Part shown: piece by piece, positions 16,325 to 25,473 of the stretch
Numbering within the stretch: the stretch's first letter is position 1
Layout: every line of letters begins with the position of its first letter
DNA from: Eubacterium sp.
GTDB taxonomy: Bacteria > Bacillota > Clostridia > Lachnospirales > Lachnospiraceae
NCBI GenBank assembly: GCA_016280325.1
Contig: JAEEGM010000018.1
Location: 1-49,310, forward strand
DNA length: 49,310 nucleotides
Reading direction: 5' to 3'
The notes under the pieces: model-generated
What the model saw: only the letters and a program-made list of their open reading frames with translations
Databases searched by the model: none
Told to the model about the DNA's origin: nothing
Translations under genes and position numbers: made by a program

Positions 16325-17578
16325 ATGGAATTGCTTCGACCGCCTATGGGCTGGAACAGTTTTGACTGCTATGGTGTAAATGTTAACGAGCTTCAGGTCA
16401 AGGCAAATGCGGACTTTATGGCTGAGAATCTCAAGGATTTCGGCTGGGAGTATATCGTAGTTGACGCGGATTGGTATTCGTACACCTCGATTCCGGAGGG
16501 GGGCGCAGAGATTTTTGCGCCGTTTAATCGGATAGAGATGGATGAGTATTCCAGACCGTTTCCGTCGGTGGCTAAGTTTCCTTCGGCCACGTCCGGTGAG
16601 GGATTTGCGCCGTTGGCAAGTTATGTTCACGGTTTGGGTTTGAAGTTTGGTATTCATATGATGAGAGGTATTCCTCGTGTCGCTGCGCATTCTCATAGTA
16701 AGTTATGGAATACGGAGATCACAGCGAATCAGATCGCGAATCCATACTCAATCAGTTCCTGGAATCCGGACATGTACGGGGTGGATCCGTCGAAGTCGGG
16801 AGCACAGGAATACTACGATTCCATTTTTGAACTGTATGCGGAATGGGGAGTGGATTTTGTTAAGTGTGACGATATCGGACGGCTGGATTCCGATACGGAT
16901 CGTGTAGAGATCGAGATGATCCGGCAGGCGATGGATAAGTGCTCCCGTGATATGATCCTATCGCTTTCACCGGGACCTGCGGTTCTGGAGGAGTGCGATT
17001 TCTATCGGATGAATGCGGAGATGTGGAAGGTGACGGAGCGACTCACGGATAGTTGGGACAGCCTTCGCGGTATGTTTGATGTGTGTAAAAACTGGCAGGG
17101 GAAGCCGTCGGATGAAGGATTCCCGGATTGCGATGACCTGCCGATCGGACTTCTCGGTATCGGTCTCGGCAACGAGCATCGCACACATTTTTCTGTTGAA
17201 GAAGAAAAAACAATGCTTACATTGTGGAGTATCTGCCGATCACCTCTGATGATCGGTTCGGAGATGAATAAGCTCGATCAGGAGACGCTACAGTTGCTGA
17301 CAAACGTAGCAGTATTGCGGCTGACAGAGGTTGCGAGCGGAGCGAGAGAAGCTTATCGTGACAACGATGTGATCGTATGGCGTGCGAAGGATCGTTATGA
17401 TGATGCGGAGTATGTGGCGATGTTCAATATCGCGACAGCGTCGACACCGATTTGTCCGAAGCCATTTATCAGTAATAAGGACGGAATGGCGATCGAACTT
17501 TGGAGAAACCAGGAGATCAACATCCGCTCTACAGAGGAGATTCCGGGGCATGGATGCCTGCTGATCCGGGTGGAGTGA
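16325..17578 (+). CDS. Glycoside hydrolase family 27-like protein (alpha-galactosidase type)
   Basis: 417 residues; GGAGG at 16311-16315 fits the start at 16325. The GH27/GH-D (beta/alpha)8 barrel is recognisable from PPMGWNSFDCYGVN at the N-terminus, IVVDADWY, GLKFGIHMMRGIPR, WGVDFVKCDDIG, MILSLSPGPA and WSICRSPLMIGSEM. Asp182 in VKCDD sits at the nucleophile position. The usual acid/base aspartate region (W-R-x-x-x-D in other members) reads WKVTERLTDSWDS, so the residue at that point appears to be Arg with Glu before it. There is no signal peptide; it would act in the cytosol on imported alpha-galactosides or related oligosaccharides. Its own promoter and lack of transporter neighbours leave the substrate open. 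Confidence 0.82.
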   Translation: MELLRPPMGWNSFDCYGVNVNELQVKANADFMAENLKDFGWEYIVVDADWYSYTSIPEGGAEIFAPFNRIEMDEYSRPFPSVAKFPSATSGEGFAPLASYVHGLGLKFGIHMMRGIPRVAAHSHSKLWNTEITANQIANPYSISSWNPDMYGVDPSKSGAQEYYDSIFELYAEWGVDFVKCDDIGRLDSDTDRVEIEMIRQAMDKCSRDMILSLSPGPAVLEECDFYRMNAEMWKVTERLTDSWDSLRGMFDVCKNWQGKPSDEGFPDCDDLPIGLLGIGLGNEHRTHFSVEEEKTMLTLWSICRSPLMIGSEMNKLDQETLQLLTNVAVLRLTEVASGAREAYRDNDVIVWRAKDRYDDAEYVAMFNIATASTPICPKPFISNKDGMAIELWRNQEINIRSTEEIPGHGCLLIRVE

Positions 17579-17600
17579 GAGTAGGACGGTTATGATTGGG

Positions 17601-17618
17601 CAGACAGATTCCTGTCTG
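17601..17618 (+). other. Small hairpin between the glycosidase and flavodiiron genes
   Basis: CAGACAG (17601-17607) pairs with CTGTCTG (17612-17618) across a 4-nt loop. The following GTTTCTT is a poor T run, so at best a weak terminator. I saw no clear promoter in 17579-17697. Confidence 0.4.
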
Positions 17619-17697
17619 AATGAGGGAGTTTCTTACAGAATGCAGGGGCGAACAGAATGACAGAAAGAAATTGATAAGAATGGAGGTTGGACAGAGT

Positions 17698-18870
17698 ATG
17701 AGTAAAGTAGAGATTTCGGAAGCAATTCGTTACATCGGAGTGGATGACCACGATCTGGATCTTTTTGAGAGCCAGTACATCGTGCCGAACGGGATGGCGT
17801 ACAATTCGTACCTGATCCTGGATGACAAGGTGGCCATCATGGATACAGTCGATCCGCGCGGGACTGATGAGTGGATGAAAAATCTGGAGACCGAACTTGG
17901 CGGCCGTACACCGGATTATCTGGTTGTTCAGCACCTCGAGCCGGATCACAGCGGTTCGATCGAGGCTGTGATGGAAAAATACCCTTCGCTGATGATCGTC
18001 ACAAGTACGAAGTCTGCCGGGATGCTTGGGCAGTTTACAGAAAAGGATTATAGTGAGAAAGTGAAAGCGGTCGGAGAGGGCGACACCTTAGAACTTGGTA
18101 GCCATACGTTGACATTTGTGATGGCACCGATGGTTCATTGGCCGGAAGTTATGGTTAGTTATGAGTCTTCGGAGAAGATTCTCTTCGCGGCGGACGCGTT
18201 CGGTAAGTTCGGAACGCTCGATACCGATGAGGACTGGGCTTGCGAGGCAAGACGTTACTATTTCAATATCGTCGGTAAGTACGGCGCACAGGCACAGGCT
18301 CTTCTGAAGAAGGCAGAGGGACTGGATATACAGAAGATTTGCGCGCTTCATGGACCGATCCTGCCGGATCAGGAGGACCTTTCCTACTATATCAATAAGT
18401 ATCAGATCTGGTCGGCGTATGAGCCGGAGGATGACGGCGTGTTCATCGCCTATACGTCCATCCACGGGAATACCGGCAAGGCTTGTGAGAAGCTCGCGGA
18501 GATTTTTACGGAGAAGGGTGCGAAGAAGGTTGTTGTGACGGATCTGGCGCGCGAGGATATCGCGGAGTCTGTTGAGGACGCATTCCGTTATGATAAGATC
18601 GTATTTGCTTCGGCGACGTATGACGGGGGACTGTTCCCGACGATGGAAAACTTCCTGTATCGGTTGGGGCACAAGAACTTCCAGAATAAGAAGGTGGCGA
18701 TCCTGGATAACGGAAGTTGGGCTCCGGTGGCCGGAAAGAAGATCCGGGAGAAGCTGGAGGCTATGAAAAATATCACGATTTGCGACGCGACGGTGTCGAT
18801 CAAGTCGAAGATGAAGTCGGGAGATATACCGGCGATGGAAGCGCTGGCGGAGGAACTGTTGGCGAAGTGA
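17698..18870 (+). CDS. fprA: Flavodiiron protein (A-type flavoprotein, FprA)
   Basis: 390 residues from the ATG at 17698, preceded by GGAGG at 17682-17686. The N-terminal metallo-beta-lactamase-like domain binds a non-heme diiron site through HLEPDHSGS (H-x-E-x-D-H), the His of MVHWPE, the Asp of ADAFGKFG and the His of LHGPIL. From about residue 245 a flavodoxin domain carries the FMN loop YTSIHGNTGKACE and SATYDGGLFPTM. No rubredoxin or other extra domain is fused. Such proteins reduce O2 to water or NO to N2O in the cytosol, protecting strict anaerobes. A strong terminator follows, so it is the end of its transcript. Confidence 0.95.
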   Translation: MSKVEISEAIRYIGVDDHDLDLFESQYIVPNGMAYNSYLILDDKVAIMDTVDPRGTDEWMKNLETELGGRTPDYLVVQHLEPDHSGSIEAVMEKYPSLMIVTSTKSAGMLGQFTEKDYSEKVKAVGEGDTLELGSHTLTFVMAPMVHWPEVMVSYESSEKILFAADAFGKFGTLDTDEDWACEARRYYFNIVGKYGAQAQALLKKAEGLDIQKICALHGPILPDQEDLSYYINKYQIWSAYEPEDDGVFIAYTSIHGNTGKACEKLAEIFTEKGAKKVVVTDLAREDIAESVEDAFRYDKIVFASATYDGGLFPTMENFLYRLGHKNFQNKKVAILDNGSWAPVAGKKIREKLEAMKNITICDATVSIKSKMKSGDIPAMEALAEELLAK

Positions 18871-18923
18871 GAATGAGCGACTGTGGGTAGGGGTACCTAC
18901 AGTGAAAAACATATGTGATTGAA

Positions 18924-18959
18924 AACGCCTGATGGTGAAAAGCCATCAGGCGTTTTTTT
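18924..18959 (+). terminator. Rho-independent terminator after fprA
   Basis: AACGCCTGATGG (18924-18935) pairs perfectly with CCATCAGGCGTT (18943-18954), loop of 7 nt, followed by a run of T. Confidence 0.93.
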
Positions 18960-18981
18960 GACGGGAACGATGGATTTTTGC

Positions 18982-19010
18982 TTGACATGACGGAGAGAAT
19001 GGGGTATTAT
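18982..19010 (+). promoter_or_regulatory. Promoter of the ABC ATPase-permease pair
   Basis: TTGACA at 18982-18987, 17-nt spacer, TATTAT at 19005-19010. Confidence 0.8.
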
Positions 19011-19013
19011 AGT

Positions 19014-19037
19014 TGTGGTTAGATAAAACTAATCACA
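19014..19037 (+). promoter_or_regulatory. Near-perfect palindrome at the expected transcription start
   Basis: TGTGGTTAG (19014-19022) and CTAATCACA (19029-19037) are inverted with one mismatch and a 6-nt spacer. It begins 4 nt after the -10 box, the classic place for a repressor operator. No regulator gene is adjacent, so the ligand protein is elsewhere. Confidence 0.6.
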
Positions 19038-19089
19038 GTTAGGCATTAAGGAAACATGACAAATTGTATTGACCGGAATGGAGGCAATC

Positions 19090-19788
19090 ATGTTTATTGA
19101 AGTCAATGATCTACATAAGAGTTTCGGTAATGATGAGAACCGTGTAGAGGTTTTGCGCGGGATTTCATTTTCTATCGAGAAGGGAGATGTGTGTGTTCTT
19201 CTTGGCCCATCGGGCTCCGGTAAGTCAACACTCTTAAATATCATCGGAGGAATTGATGACGCGGATTCCGGCTATGTGTCGATCGGTGGTGAGAAAACCA
19301 TCGATATGAATGAAAAGTCGTTGACGGCGTATCGGAGGAATCACCTCGGGTATATTTTTCAGATGTATAATCTGATCCCGAATCTGAATGTCAAGGAGAA
19401 TATCGAGGTAGGGGCGTATCTCAGCGATAAGCCTCTGGATATCGATGATCTTCTTCACACGCTGGGGCTGTATGAGCATCGGTATAAACTACCCAATCAG
19501 CTTTCGGGTGGGCAGCAACAGAGAACATCGATTGGTCGCGCGATCGTGAAAAATCCGGACATTTTGCTTTGTGATGAGCCGACGGGTGCGCTGGATTACA
19601 CCACATCGAAGGAGATTCTTGCGCTGATCGAAGAGGTGAACCAGAAGTACGGGAATACGGTGATCATGGTGACGCATAACGACGCGATCAAGAACATGGC
19701 GGATCGCGTGATCAAGCTGCGAGACGGCAAAATCCGTAAGGATGAGACCAATGAGGTGAAGATCAAGGCGATGGATCTAGACTGGTAA
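19090..19788 (+). CDS. ABC transporter ATP-binding protein (MacB/LolD/FtsE class)
   Basis: 232 residues from the ATG at 19090, with GGAGG at 19080-19084; an ATG four codons earlier is also possible. All ATPase motifs are intact: Walker A GPSGSGKST, signature LSGGQQQR, Walker B LLCDEPTGALD and switch His in MVTHND. The class drives type VII (MacB-like) permeases, which extrude or mechanically transmit rather than import. The permease gene follows after 85 nt. Antibiotic or peptide extrusion, or envelope stress functions, are typical; no two-component system is next to it, so the inducer is unknown. Confidence 0.93.
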   Translation: MFIEVNDLHKSFGNDENRVEVLRGISFSIEKGDVCVLLGPSGSGKSTLLNIIGGIDDADSGYVSIGGEKTIDMNEKSLTAYRRNHLGYIFQMYNLIPNLNVKENIEVGAYLSDKPLDIDDLLHTLGLYEHRYKLPNQLSGGQQQRTSIGRAIVKNPDILLCDEPTGALDYTTSKEILALIEEVNQKYGNTVIMVTHNDAIKNMADRVIKLRDGKIRKDETNEVKIKAMDLDW

Positions 19789-19873
19789 GTTGCTGTGCCC
19801 GGTGTGGGCGGGTATGTATGGGTATGCCATGATGCATGTGACAGTAAATTCTTGACGGAGAGATGGTGCCAAA

Positions 19874-22288
19874 ATGAAAAATCCACTGATGAAACGAATC
19901 CCCCGGGAGTTGAAGGGGGAGTTGGGTAAATATGTAGTAATCTTTTTATTCATGATTTTGGTGATCGGCTTTATTTCGGGGTTTCTCGTGGCCGCGAACT
20001 CGATGATCGCCGCATATAATGAGAGTTTTGATAAGTACAATGTGGAGTGGGGACACTTCATTACCAAAGATGAGCCCGGTGACGCGGCCCTCGAGGGAAT
20101 CGAAGAAGACGCGCATGTGACGATCGAAAAGCAACTCTTTATCGAGCCGGTTGTTGCTCCGGGAAAGACGAAGGAGGATACGAAAACATCGAACAATTCC
20201 CCTGTAGTTACAGGGACCGGAAGCGAGGGCAATCTGATCAGTGGCAGCAGTACGCTGAGGCTTTTTAAGAAACGTGATAAGGTCAACGGTGAATGTCTGA
20301 TGGAGGGGGCTTTCCCCGAGAAGGAGAATGAGGTTGCGATTGACCGTATGTATGCGGACAACAACCATTATTCCGTCGGAGATACGCTGATCCTTTCCGG
20401 ACGGGAGATGACGGTCACGGGATTGGTGGCCATGTCGGATTACTCTGCGCTTTTTTCCGACAACAGTGATATGATGTTTGATTCGGTACTGTTTGGTGTC
20501 GGTGTGGTTTCGGAATCCGGTTTTAAGGCCTTTGAGAATGATAAAATGAAGGTGCATTATGAATATGCCTGGGATTATCCGACGGATCCGGCGGATGATG
20601 ACGCGGAGATCGACATGGCCGAGGAGGTTATGAAGACGACGGTTCGCTATGTATCTCTGGAGGACTTCCTGCCGCGGTACGCCAACCAGGCGATTCAGTT
20701 TACCGGTGTCGACTTCGGCGGCGACTCGACGATGATGAAGGTCCTGCTGTATGTACTGATCGCGGTGCTCGCTTTTGTCTTTTCCATCACGATCCGTCAT
20801 ACGATCGTGCGGGAGGCGGCGGTAATCGGAACGTTGCGGGCGTCCGGATATTCTAAAAATGAGATCCTGAGACATTATCTGGCGTTACCCGTGATCGTGA
20901 CTCTGATCTCGGCGCTTATCGGAAACGTGCTCGGATATACGGTGTTTAAGGACTTAGCGGCGGCTATGTACTACGGAAGTTACTCGCTTCCGACCTTTGT
21001 GGTGCTCTGGAACGCGGAGGCATTTTTGCTGACGACCGTGTTCCCGGTCATCATCATGTTCGTCATCAATTACTTCTCAATACGACGCGCACTTAGATTG
21101 TCGCCTTTGCGGTTTCTTCGTCATGATCTTGCGAAGCATAAGCGCAGTAAAGCGGTTCGTCTGCCGAGATGGAGTTTCTTCTCAAGATTTCGTTTACGGA
21201 TCATTTTTCAAAACATGGGAAACTATATCACGATGTTTGTCGGGATCATGCTGGCGAATGTATTTTTGCTTTTCGGTATGATGATGGGACCGCTTCTGAC
21301 ACATTATCAGGAGACGGTGCTTGATACGATGCCGGCGAAGAATCAGTACATCCTGAAAACGCAGGTGGAGACGAATTATCCCAAGGCGGAGAAATTCTGT
21401 CTGTCGTCGCTTGATTATTATCCGACCGGCGATAAGGAGGAGCAGAAGGAGACCTTTACGGTATACGGTATTGAGGACAATTCAAAGTATATGAAGGTCA
21501 AACTGCCCAAAGAGGGAATAGCTATTTCGGATGGTATAAGCGAAAAATATGGAATCAAGGCGGGAGACGAGATTGTCCTGCATGAGGAGTATGAGAAGAA
21601 AGACTACACATTCAAGGTAGAGTCTGTCGAGAGTTATCCAAGTGCCCTGGCGGTGTTTATGCCGAGAAAGATGTTCAATGATACGCTGAAGCCGGAGATG
21701 GGGATCACGGATGTGCTGAATGATACGGAGATGCTTTTACACAGGCTCGCGACGCCGCCGGAGTATGAGTATTATAACGCGTATTTCAGCGATCAGGAAC
21801 TGATCGATATTGACGAGAAGTATGTGCAGACAAAGATCACGGAGACGGATCTGACGAAGGTAAGCCGACAGCTCGATGTGTCGATGGGGAATCTTTTCCA
21901 ACTGTGGAATGTGTTCTCGATCATTCTGTTCGTGCTTCTGATCTACCTGTTGACGAAACTCGTGCTGGAGCGCAATACAACCTCGATTTCTATGGTAAAG
22001 ATCCTGGGGTATCGCGACGGAGAGGTCGGCAGGCTGTATCTGATGGCGACGACGTGGGTGGTCGTGCTTTCAATCGTTCTCAGTTTCCTGGTGGCCACGC
22101 CGGTGATCGTCATCCTATATCATTATTTCATGGCGAAGATGAGCGGGTGGCTGACCATATGGATCGGATGGGATACTTACGTAAAAATGTTTGGACTCGG
22201 CGCGGTTGCTTACGCACTTGTCGCGGCACTCCAATTCATCAAAATACGGCGGATTCCGATGGATGAGGCGCTGAAAAATGTTGAGTAA
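19874..22288 (+). CDS. FtsX/MacB-type ABC permease
   Basis: 804 residues. A first membrane helix (YVVIFLFMILVIGFISGFLV) is followed by an extracellular domain of about 240 residues. Then come three helices of an FtsX domain (about residues 290-400; e.g. HTIVREAAVIGTLRASGYSK, the usual cytoplasmic coupling segment), a fourth long helix at GNYITMFVGIMLANVFLLF, a second extracellular domain, and the final FtsX domain near residues 675-800 with SMVKILGYRDGEVGRLY. The double-FtsX layout is that of large MacB-like permeases in Firmicutes. It works with the preceding ATPase; a terminator shared with trkH follows. Confidence 0.9.
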   Translation: MKNPLMKRIPRELKGELGKYVVIFLFMILVIGFISGFLVAANSMIAAYNESFDKYNVEWGHFITKDEPGDAALEGIEEDAHVTIEKQLFIEPVVAPGKTKEDTKTSNNSPVVTGTGSEGNLISGSSTLRLFKKRDKVNGECLMEGAFPEKENEVAIDRMYADNNHYSVGDTLILSGREMTVTGLVAMSDYSALFSDNSDMMFDSVLFGVGVVSESGFKAFENDKMKVHYEYAWDYPTDPADDDAEIDMAEEVMKTTVRYVSLEDFLPRYANQAIQFTGVDFGGDSTMMKVLLYVLIAVLAFVFSITIRHTIVREAAVIGTLRASGYSKNEILRHYLALPVIVTLISALIGNVLGYTVFKDLAAAMYYGSYSLPTFVVLWNAEAFLLTTVFPVIIMFVINYFSIRRALRLSPLRFLRHDLAKHKRSKAVRLPRWSFFSRFRLRIIFQNMGNYITMFVGIMLANVFLLFGMMMGPLLTHYQETVLDTMPAKNQYILKTQVETNYPKAEKFCLSSLDYYPTGDKEEQKETFTVYGIEDNSKYMKVKLPKEGIAISDGISEKYGIKAGDEIVLHEEYEKKDYTFKVESVESYPSALAVFMPRKMFNDTLKPEMGITDVLNDTEMLLHRLATPPEYEYYNAYFSDQELIDIDEKYVQTKITETDLTKVSRQLDVSMGNLFQLWNVFSIILFVLLIYLLTKLVLERNTTSISMVKILGYRDGEVGRLYLMATTWVVVLSIVLSFLVATPVIVILYHYFMAKMSGWLTIWIGWDTYVKMFGLGAVAYALVAALQFIKIRRIPMDEALKNVE

Positions 22289-22301
22289 TGTAGAGTAAAT
22301 T

Positions 22302-22335
22302 AACAGCCTCGGACCAAGTGGCCCGAGGCTGTTTT
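22302..22335. terminator. Bidirectional terminator between permease and trkH
   Basis: AACAGCCTCGG (22302-22312) pairs perfectly with CCGAGGCTGTT (22323-22333) and continues into T on the + strand. The gene on the - strand converges on it, so it can stop both transcripts. Confidence 0.88.
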
Positions 22336-22363
22336 TATGCATAGAATGATAGCGTTGTATTCG

Positions 22364-23860
22364 TCACTTTTTCTTCTTACTGTAGATGCTGTGCGTGTGC
22401 GCGTGATGGTGACGGTGACGCAGATCCTCGATCCAAACCTTGGGTGCGAGCAACACCAGGATGGGGAAGAGCTCGAGACGCCCGGCCAGCATGTCAAAAA
22501 TCATAACCAGTTTTGATATTGGCGAAAAGAAGTTAAAATTCTGCGTCGGACCGACCGCGTTAAGGCCGGGACCGATATTGTTGAAGGTTGCAGCGACACC
22601 CGTAAAGTTCGTCTCAAAATTCGGCCCATCGAAGGAAACGATGAACAGGGAGAAAAGGAATAACAGGATGTAGGCAAGGAAGTAAACGGTTGTGGAACGT
22701 ACCGCGATATGCGGAAGCGGAGAACCGTCAAACTTGATCTTTCGGATGGATTTCGGGTGGAGGTACAGGGTCATCTCTTTTCCGATGGATTTAACCAGGA
22801 TAATGATGCGGGAGACCTTCAGCCCACCGCCCGTACTGCCGGCGCAGGCGCCACAGAACATCAGAAGAATCAGGATATACTTGGACAATTCCGGCCATTG
22901 ATCGAAGTCCGTATTCGAAAATCCGGTAGTGGTGATGATCGAACCGACCTGGAACGCGGCCTTCTGGATCGCGTCCCAGACGCCGCTGCACATATGCAGG
23001 GTGTTGATCGTGATAATCGTAATGGCACCGATGATGATCGCGAAGTACGCGCGAACCTCCTCCATCTGCCAGGCTTTTTTGAATTTTCTGAATATAATAA
23101 AGTAAAAGGCGTTGAAATTGACACCGAATAGGATCATAAATACCGTAATGATATTCTGTTGGAGCACCGTGTAGTCCATCAATCCGGAATTGCGTACGGC
23201 AAAGCCGCCTGTCCCGGCTGTCCCGAATGCCATCGTAAAGGAATCGAAGACCGGCATGCCGGAGCATAAAAGCAGGATGATCATCGTGCCTGTCAGGCCC
23301 ATATAGATGAAATACAGGATGCGGGCGGTCTCACGCATGTGAGGAACCAGTTTGCCGACATCCGGACCCGGCGACTCGGCACGCATCAGGTTGATGGAAG
23401 AACCTCCGGCCATAGGCAGGATGGCAATCATAAAGACGAGGACACCCATGCCTCCGATCCAGTGTGTAAAGGAACGCCAGAAGAGCGATGCGTGCGAAAA
23501 CGTGCTCAGATCGCTGAGAATACTGGCTCCGGTTGTAGTGAATCCGGAGACAACTTCAAATAAGGAATTGATCACGGAAGGAATCTCTCCGGTCAGAAGA
23601 AACGGAACAGCGCCGAATACACTGAGTCCGATCCATGAGAGAGCGGTTGAGATACAGCCTTCCTTCAGATAAAAAATATTACTTTTGGGTTTGCGTATCG
23701 TCATCAGGACACCGGTCAGAAGACAGATACCTGCGGAAAACAGATAATGATACCAGACTCCTTCGCCGTGGATGAAGTCAACGATGACCGGCAGAAGGAG
23801 AAGTACGCCCTCGATTCTCAGGACGGCTCCCACGACATATCGAATGATGGAATAGTTCAT
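22364..23860 (-). CDS. trkH: Potassium uptake membrane subunit TrkH/KtrB
   Basis: 498 residues, about ten membrane helices. The four pore-loop filter segments of the SKT superfamily are visible in order: TTTGAS, GTAGTGGF, SIITTTGF and FNNIGPG. The central glycine of each filter is conserved, as needed for K+ (or Na+) conduction. It is the membrane channel part of the Trk/Ktr system and is transcribed just after trkA (54 nt gap), which encodes its nucleotide-binding gating ring. The ribosome binding site is weak (AAAGAGA), which fits lower expression than trkA. The lysine-rich C-terminus (SIYSKKKK) is cytoplasmic. Confidence 0.95.
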   Translation of the reverse strand: MNYSIIRYVVGAVLRIEGVLLLLPVIVDFIHGEGVWYHYLFSAGICLLTGVLMTIRKPKSNIFYLKEGCISTALSWIGLSVFGAVPFLLTGEIPSVINSLFEVVSGFTTTGASILSDLSTFSHASLFWRSFTHWIGGMGVLVFMIAILPMAGGSSINLMRAESPGPDVGKLVPHMRETARILYFIYMGLTGTMIILLLCSGMPVFDSFTMAFGTAGTGGFAVRNSGLMDYTVLQQNIITVFMILFGVNFNAFYFIIFRKFKKAWQMEEVRAYFAIIIGAITIITINTLHMCSGVWDAIQKAAFQVGSIITTTGFSNTDFDQWPELSKYILILLMFCGACAGSTGGGLKVSRIIILVKSIGKEMTLYLHPKSIRKIKFDGSPLPHIAVRSTTVYFLAYILLFLFSLFIVSFDGPNFETNFTGVAATFNNIGPGLNAVGPTQNFNFFSPISKLVMIFDMLAGRLELFPILVLLAPKVWIEDLRHRHHHAHTHSIYSKKKK

Positions 23861-23914
23861 AGTTTGTCTCTTTCTTTTAATAGGATTTAATAAATAATTC
23901 TATCCTGATTCAAT

Positions 23915-25315
23915 TTATGCCAATATCTGATTGATGTTATCATACCCCAAATTTGTCGTAACAATCATAACGGAGTCGCCTACATGGATGCGATCGCGAC
24001 CGGAAGGAATAATAATTTTCCCTTTGCGATTGATGGTAGCGATCAGGACATTTTTCTTGATCCTGAGGTCGCGCAGGTGAACCTCCGTGACGGGAGATTC
24101 TTCGGTAACCATGAATTCCACCGCCTCGACCCGGTCGTTGAACATGTGGTACAGGGTTTCGACGTTGCTGCCCTGCGAGTTCATCATACCGCGGATGTAG
24201 GAGATGATCGCTTCCGCGATGATGTAGCGCGGGTAGATCACGGAGCCGAGGTCCATGCCGCGGATGACTTCGCGGTAGTTGACGCGGTTGATCTTGGTGA
24301 CGATCTTGACGTTGTCGTTGACTTTGGCGGCGTGAAGAGCGAGAAGCACGTTCTCCTCGTCGATTCCGGTCAGCGGGATAAAACTTTCAACCTGGCGGAT
24401 GTTCTCTTCGTGGAGGAGTTCTTCGCTGGTGCCGTCTCCGTTGATCACGATTGCTTTCGGCAGAAGCACCGAGAGTTCTTCGCAGCGGGCAGGGTCCTGT
24501 TCGATGATTTTGACGTTGATGCCCATGTGGAGCAGTTCGGTAGCGACGAAAAACGCGGAGGTTCCACCTCCTATGATCATACAGTCCGATACACGGCGTG
24601 TGTCAAATCCGATGTAATCAAAAAACTTTCGAACGTGTTCCTTCGAGGAGACGAAGGATACCAGGTCGCCGTTTTCAATATGGTCATTTCCTTTGGGGAT
24701 GATGACCTCATCATTTCTCTCTATAACGCAGATTAGCAGGTCGTGAGGAAGCTCGGCACCGATCTCGGCGATGGTTTTGCCGACGAGAGGGTTGTCTTCG
24801 TATACCTGAAACTTGACCATCTCAGCGCGCCCGTGCGCGAAAGGGTTTACCTCCAGGGCGTTCGGCTGATAGAGCAGACGCGCGATATCCTTGGCTGTCG
24901 ACAACTCCGGATTGATCACCATCGTAAGTCCGAGTTTATCGCGGTAGTATCTCGCCTCCGAACTGTAGTCCGGTGTCTGCACACGCGCGAAAGTGGCGCA
25001 TTTGCTGACATGACTGGCAATCGTACAGCTGAGAAGGTTCAACTCGTCATCCTCGGAGACAGCGATGAAAGCATCCGCTCTTGTGATACCGGCGTCCATC
25101 AGAATGCCGTAGCGCGCGCCGTTGCCGACGATACCCATAACGTCGTTATAGCTGGCAATCTCGTTGACACGCTCTCTGTCCTTGTCGATGATCGTGATGT
25201 CATGGCCTTCCTTGGAGAGGCGCTCCACAAGCGTCGCTGCGACGATACCGCTTCCGACAATGATAATATCAAGTCCGTGGTTCTCCTGCGGCTGAAGCCT
25301 GCTGAAAAAACTCAT
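23915..25315 (-). CDS. trkA: Potassium uptake regulatory subunit TrkA (tandem RCK)
   Basis: 466 residues with the duplicated TrkA arrangement: RCK-N with glycine loop IIVGSGIVAATL near residue 20, RCK-C with PLVGKTIAEIG, second RCK-N with MIIGGGTSAFFVA near residue 245, and a second RCK-C ending in the C-terminal HVGDSVMIVTTN. It is a cytosolic NAD(H)/ATP-sensing ring that gates TrkH. The start codon has GGAGG just upstream and is 158 nt from the divergent GTPase-nuclease gene. A promoter-like TTGTAT-N16-TATGAT lies between on this strand. Confidence 0.95.
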   Translation of the reverse strand: MSFFSRLQPQENHGLDIIIVGSGIVAATLVERLSKEGHDITIIDKDRERVNEIASYNDVMGIVGNGARYGILMDAGITRADAFIAVSEDDELNLLSCTIASHVSKCATFARVQTPDYSSEARYYRDKLGLTMVINPELSTAKDIARLLYQPNALEVNPFAHGRAEMVKFQVYEDNPLVGKTIAEIGAELPHDLLICVIERNDEVIIPKGNDHIENGDLVSFVSSKEHVRKFFDYIGFDTRRVSDCMIIGGGTSAFFVATELLHMGINVKIIEQDPARCEELSVLLPKAIVINGDGTSEELLHEENIRQVESFIPLTGIDEENVLLALHAAKVNDNVKIVTKINRVNYREVIRGMDLGSVIYPRYIIAEAIISYIRGMMNSQGSNVETLYHMFNDRVEAVEFMVTEESPVTEVHLRDLRIKKNVLIATINRKGKIIIPSGRDRIHVGDSVMIVTTNLGYDNINQILA

Positions 25316-25357
25316 AGTATTCCTCCGTTAGCATTTTATTCTCTTTTAACAACTTAT

Positions 25358-25385
25358 ATCATACTCCTTTTTTGGAAAAATACAA
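25358..25385 (-). promoter_or_regulatory. Probable trkA-trkH promoter
   Basis: On the minus strand TTGTAT (25385-25380) and TATGAT (25363-25358) are separated by 16 nt. A clear ribosome binding site and trkA ATG follow. The rest of the 158-nt divergent gap shows no second clear promoter for the + strand gene. Confidence 0.5.
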
Positions 25386-25473
25386 GGTGTTTTTTCTTGC
25401 CTATATTATGGAAGATTCTGTCATGGAAGACGAAGGGTTGCGTGGAGAGGCGACTTATGGTAGGATATTGGGT

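Noticed and set aside
25372-25473. Upstream extension of the GTPase-nuclease protein
   Set aside because: The 34 extra residues have no family similarity and overlap the divergent trkA promoter region; the ATG at 25474 gives the standard EF-G/Tet N-terminus.
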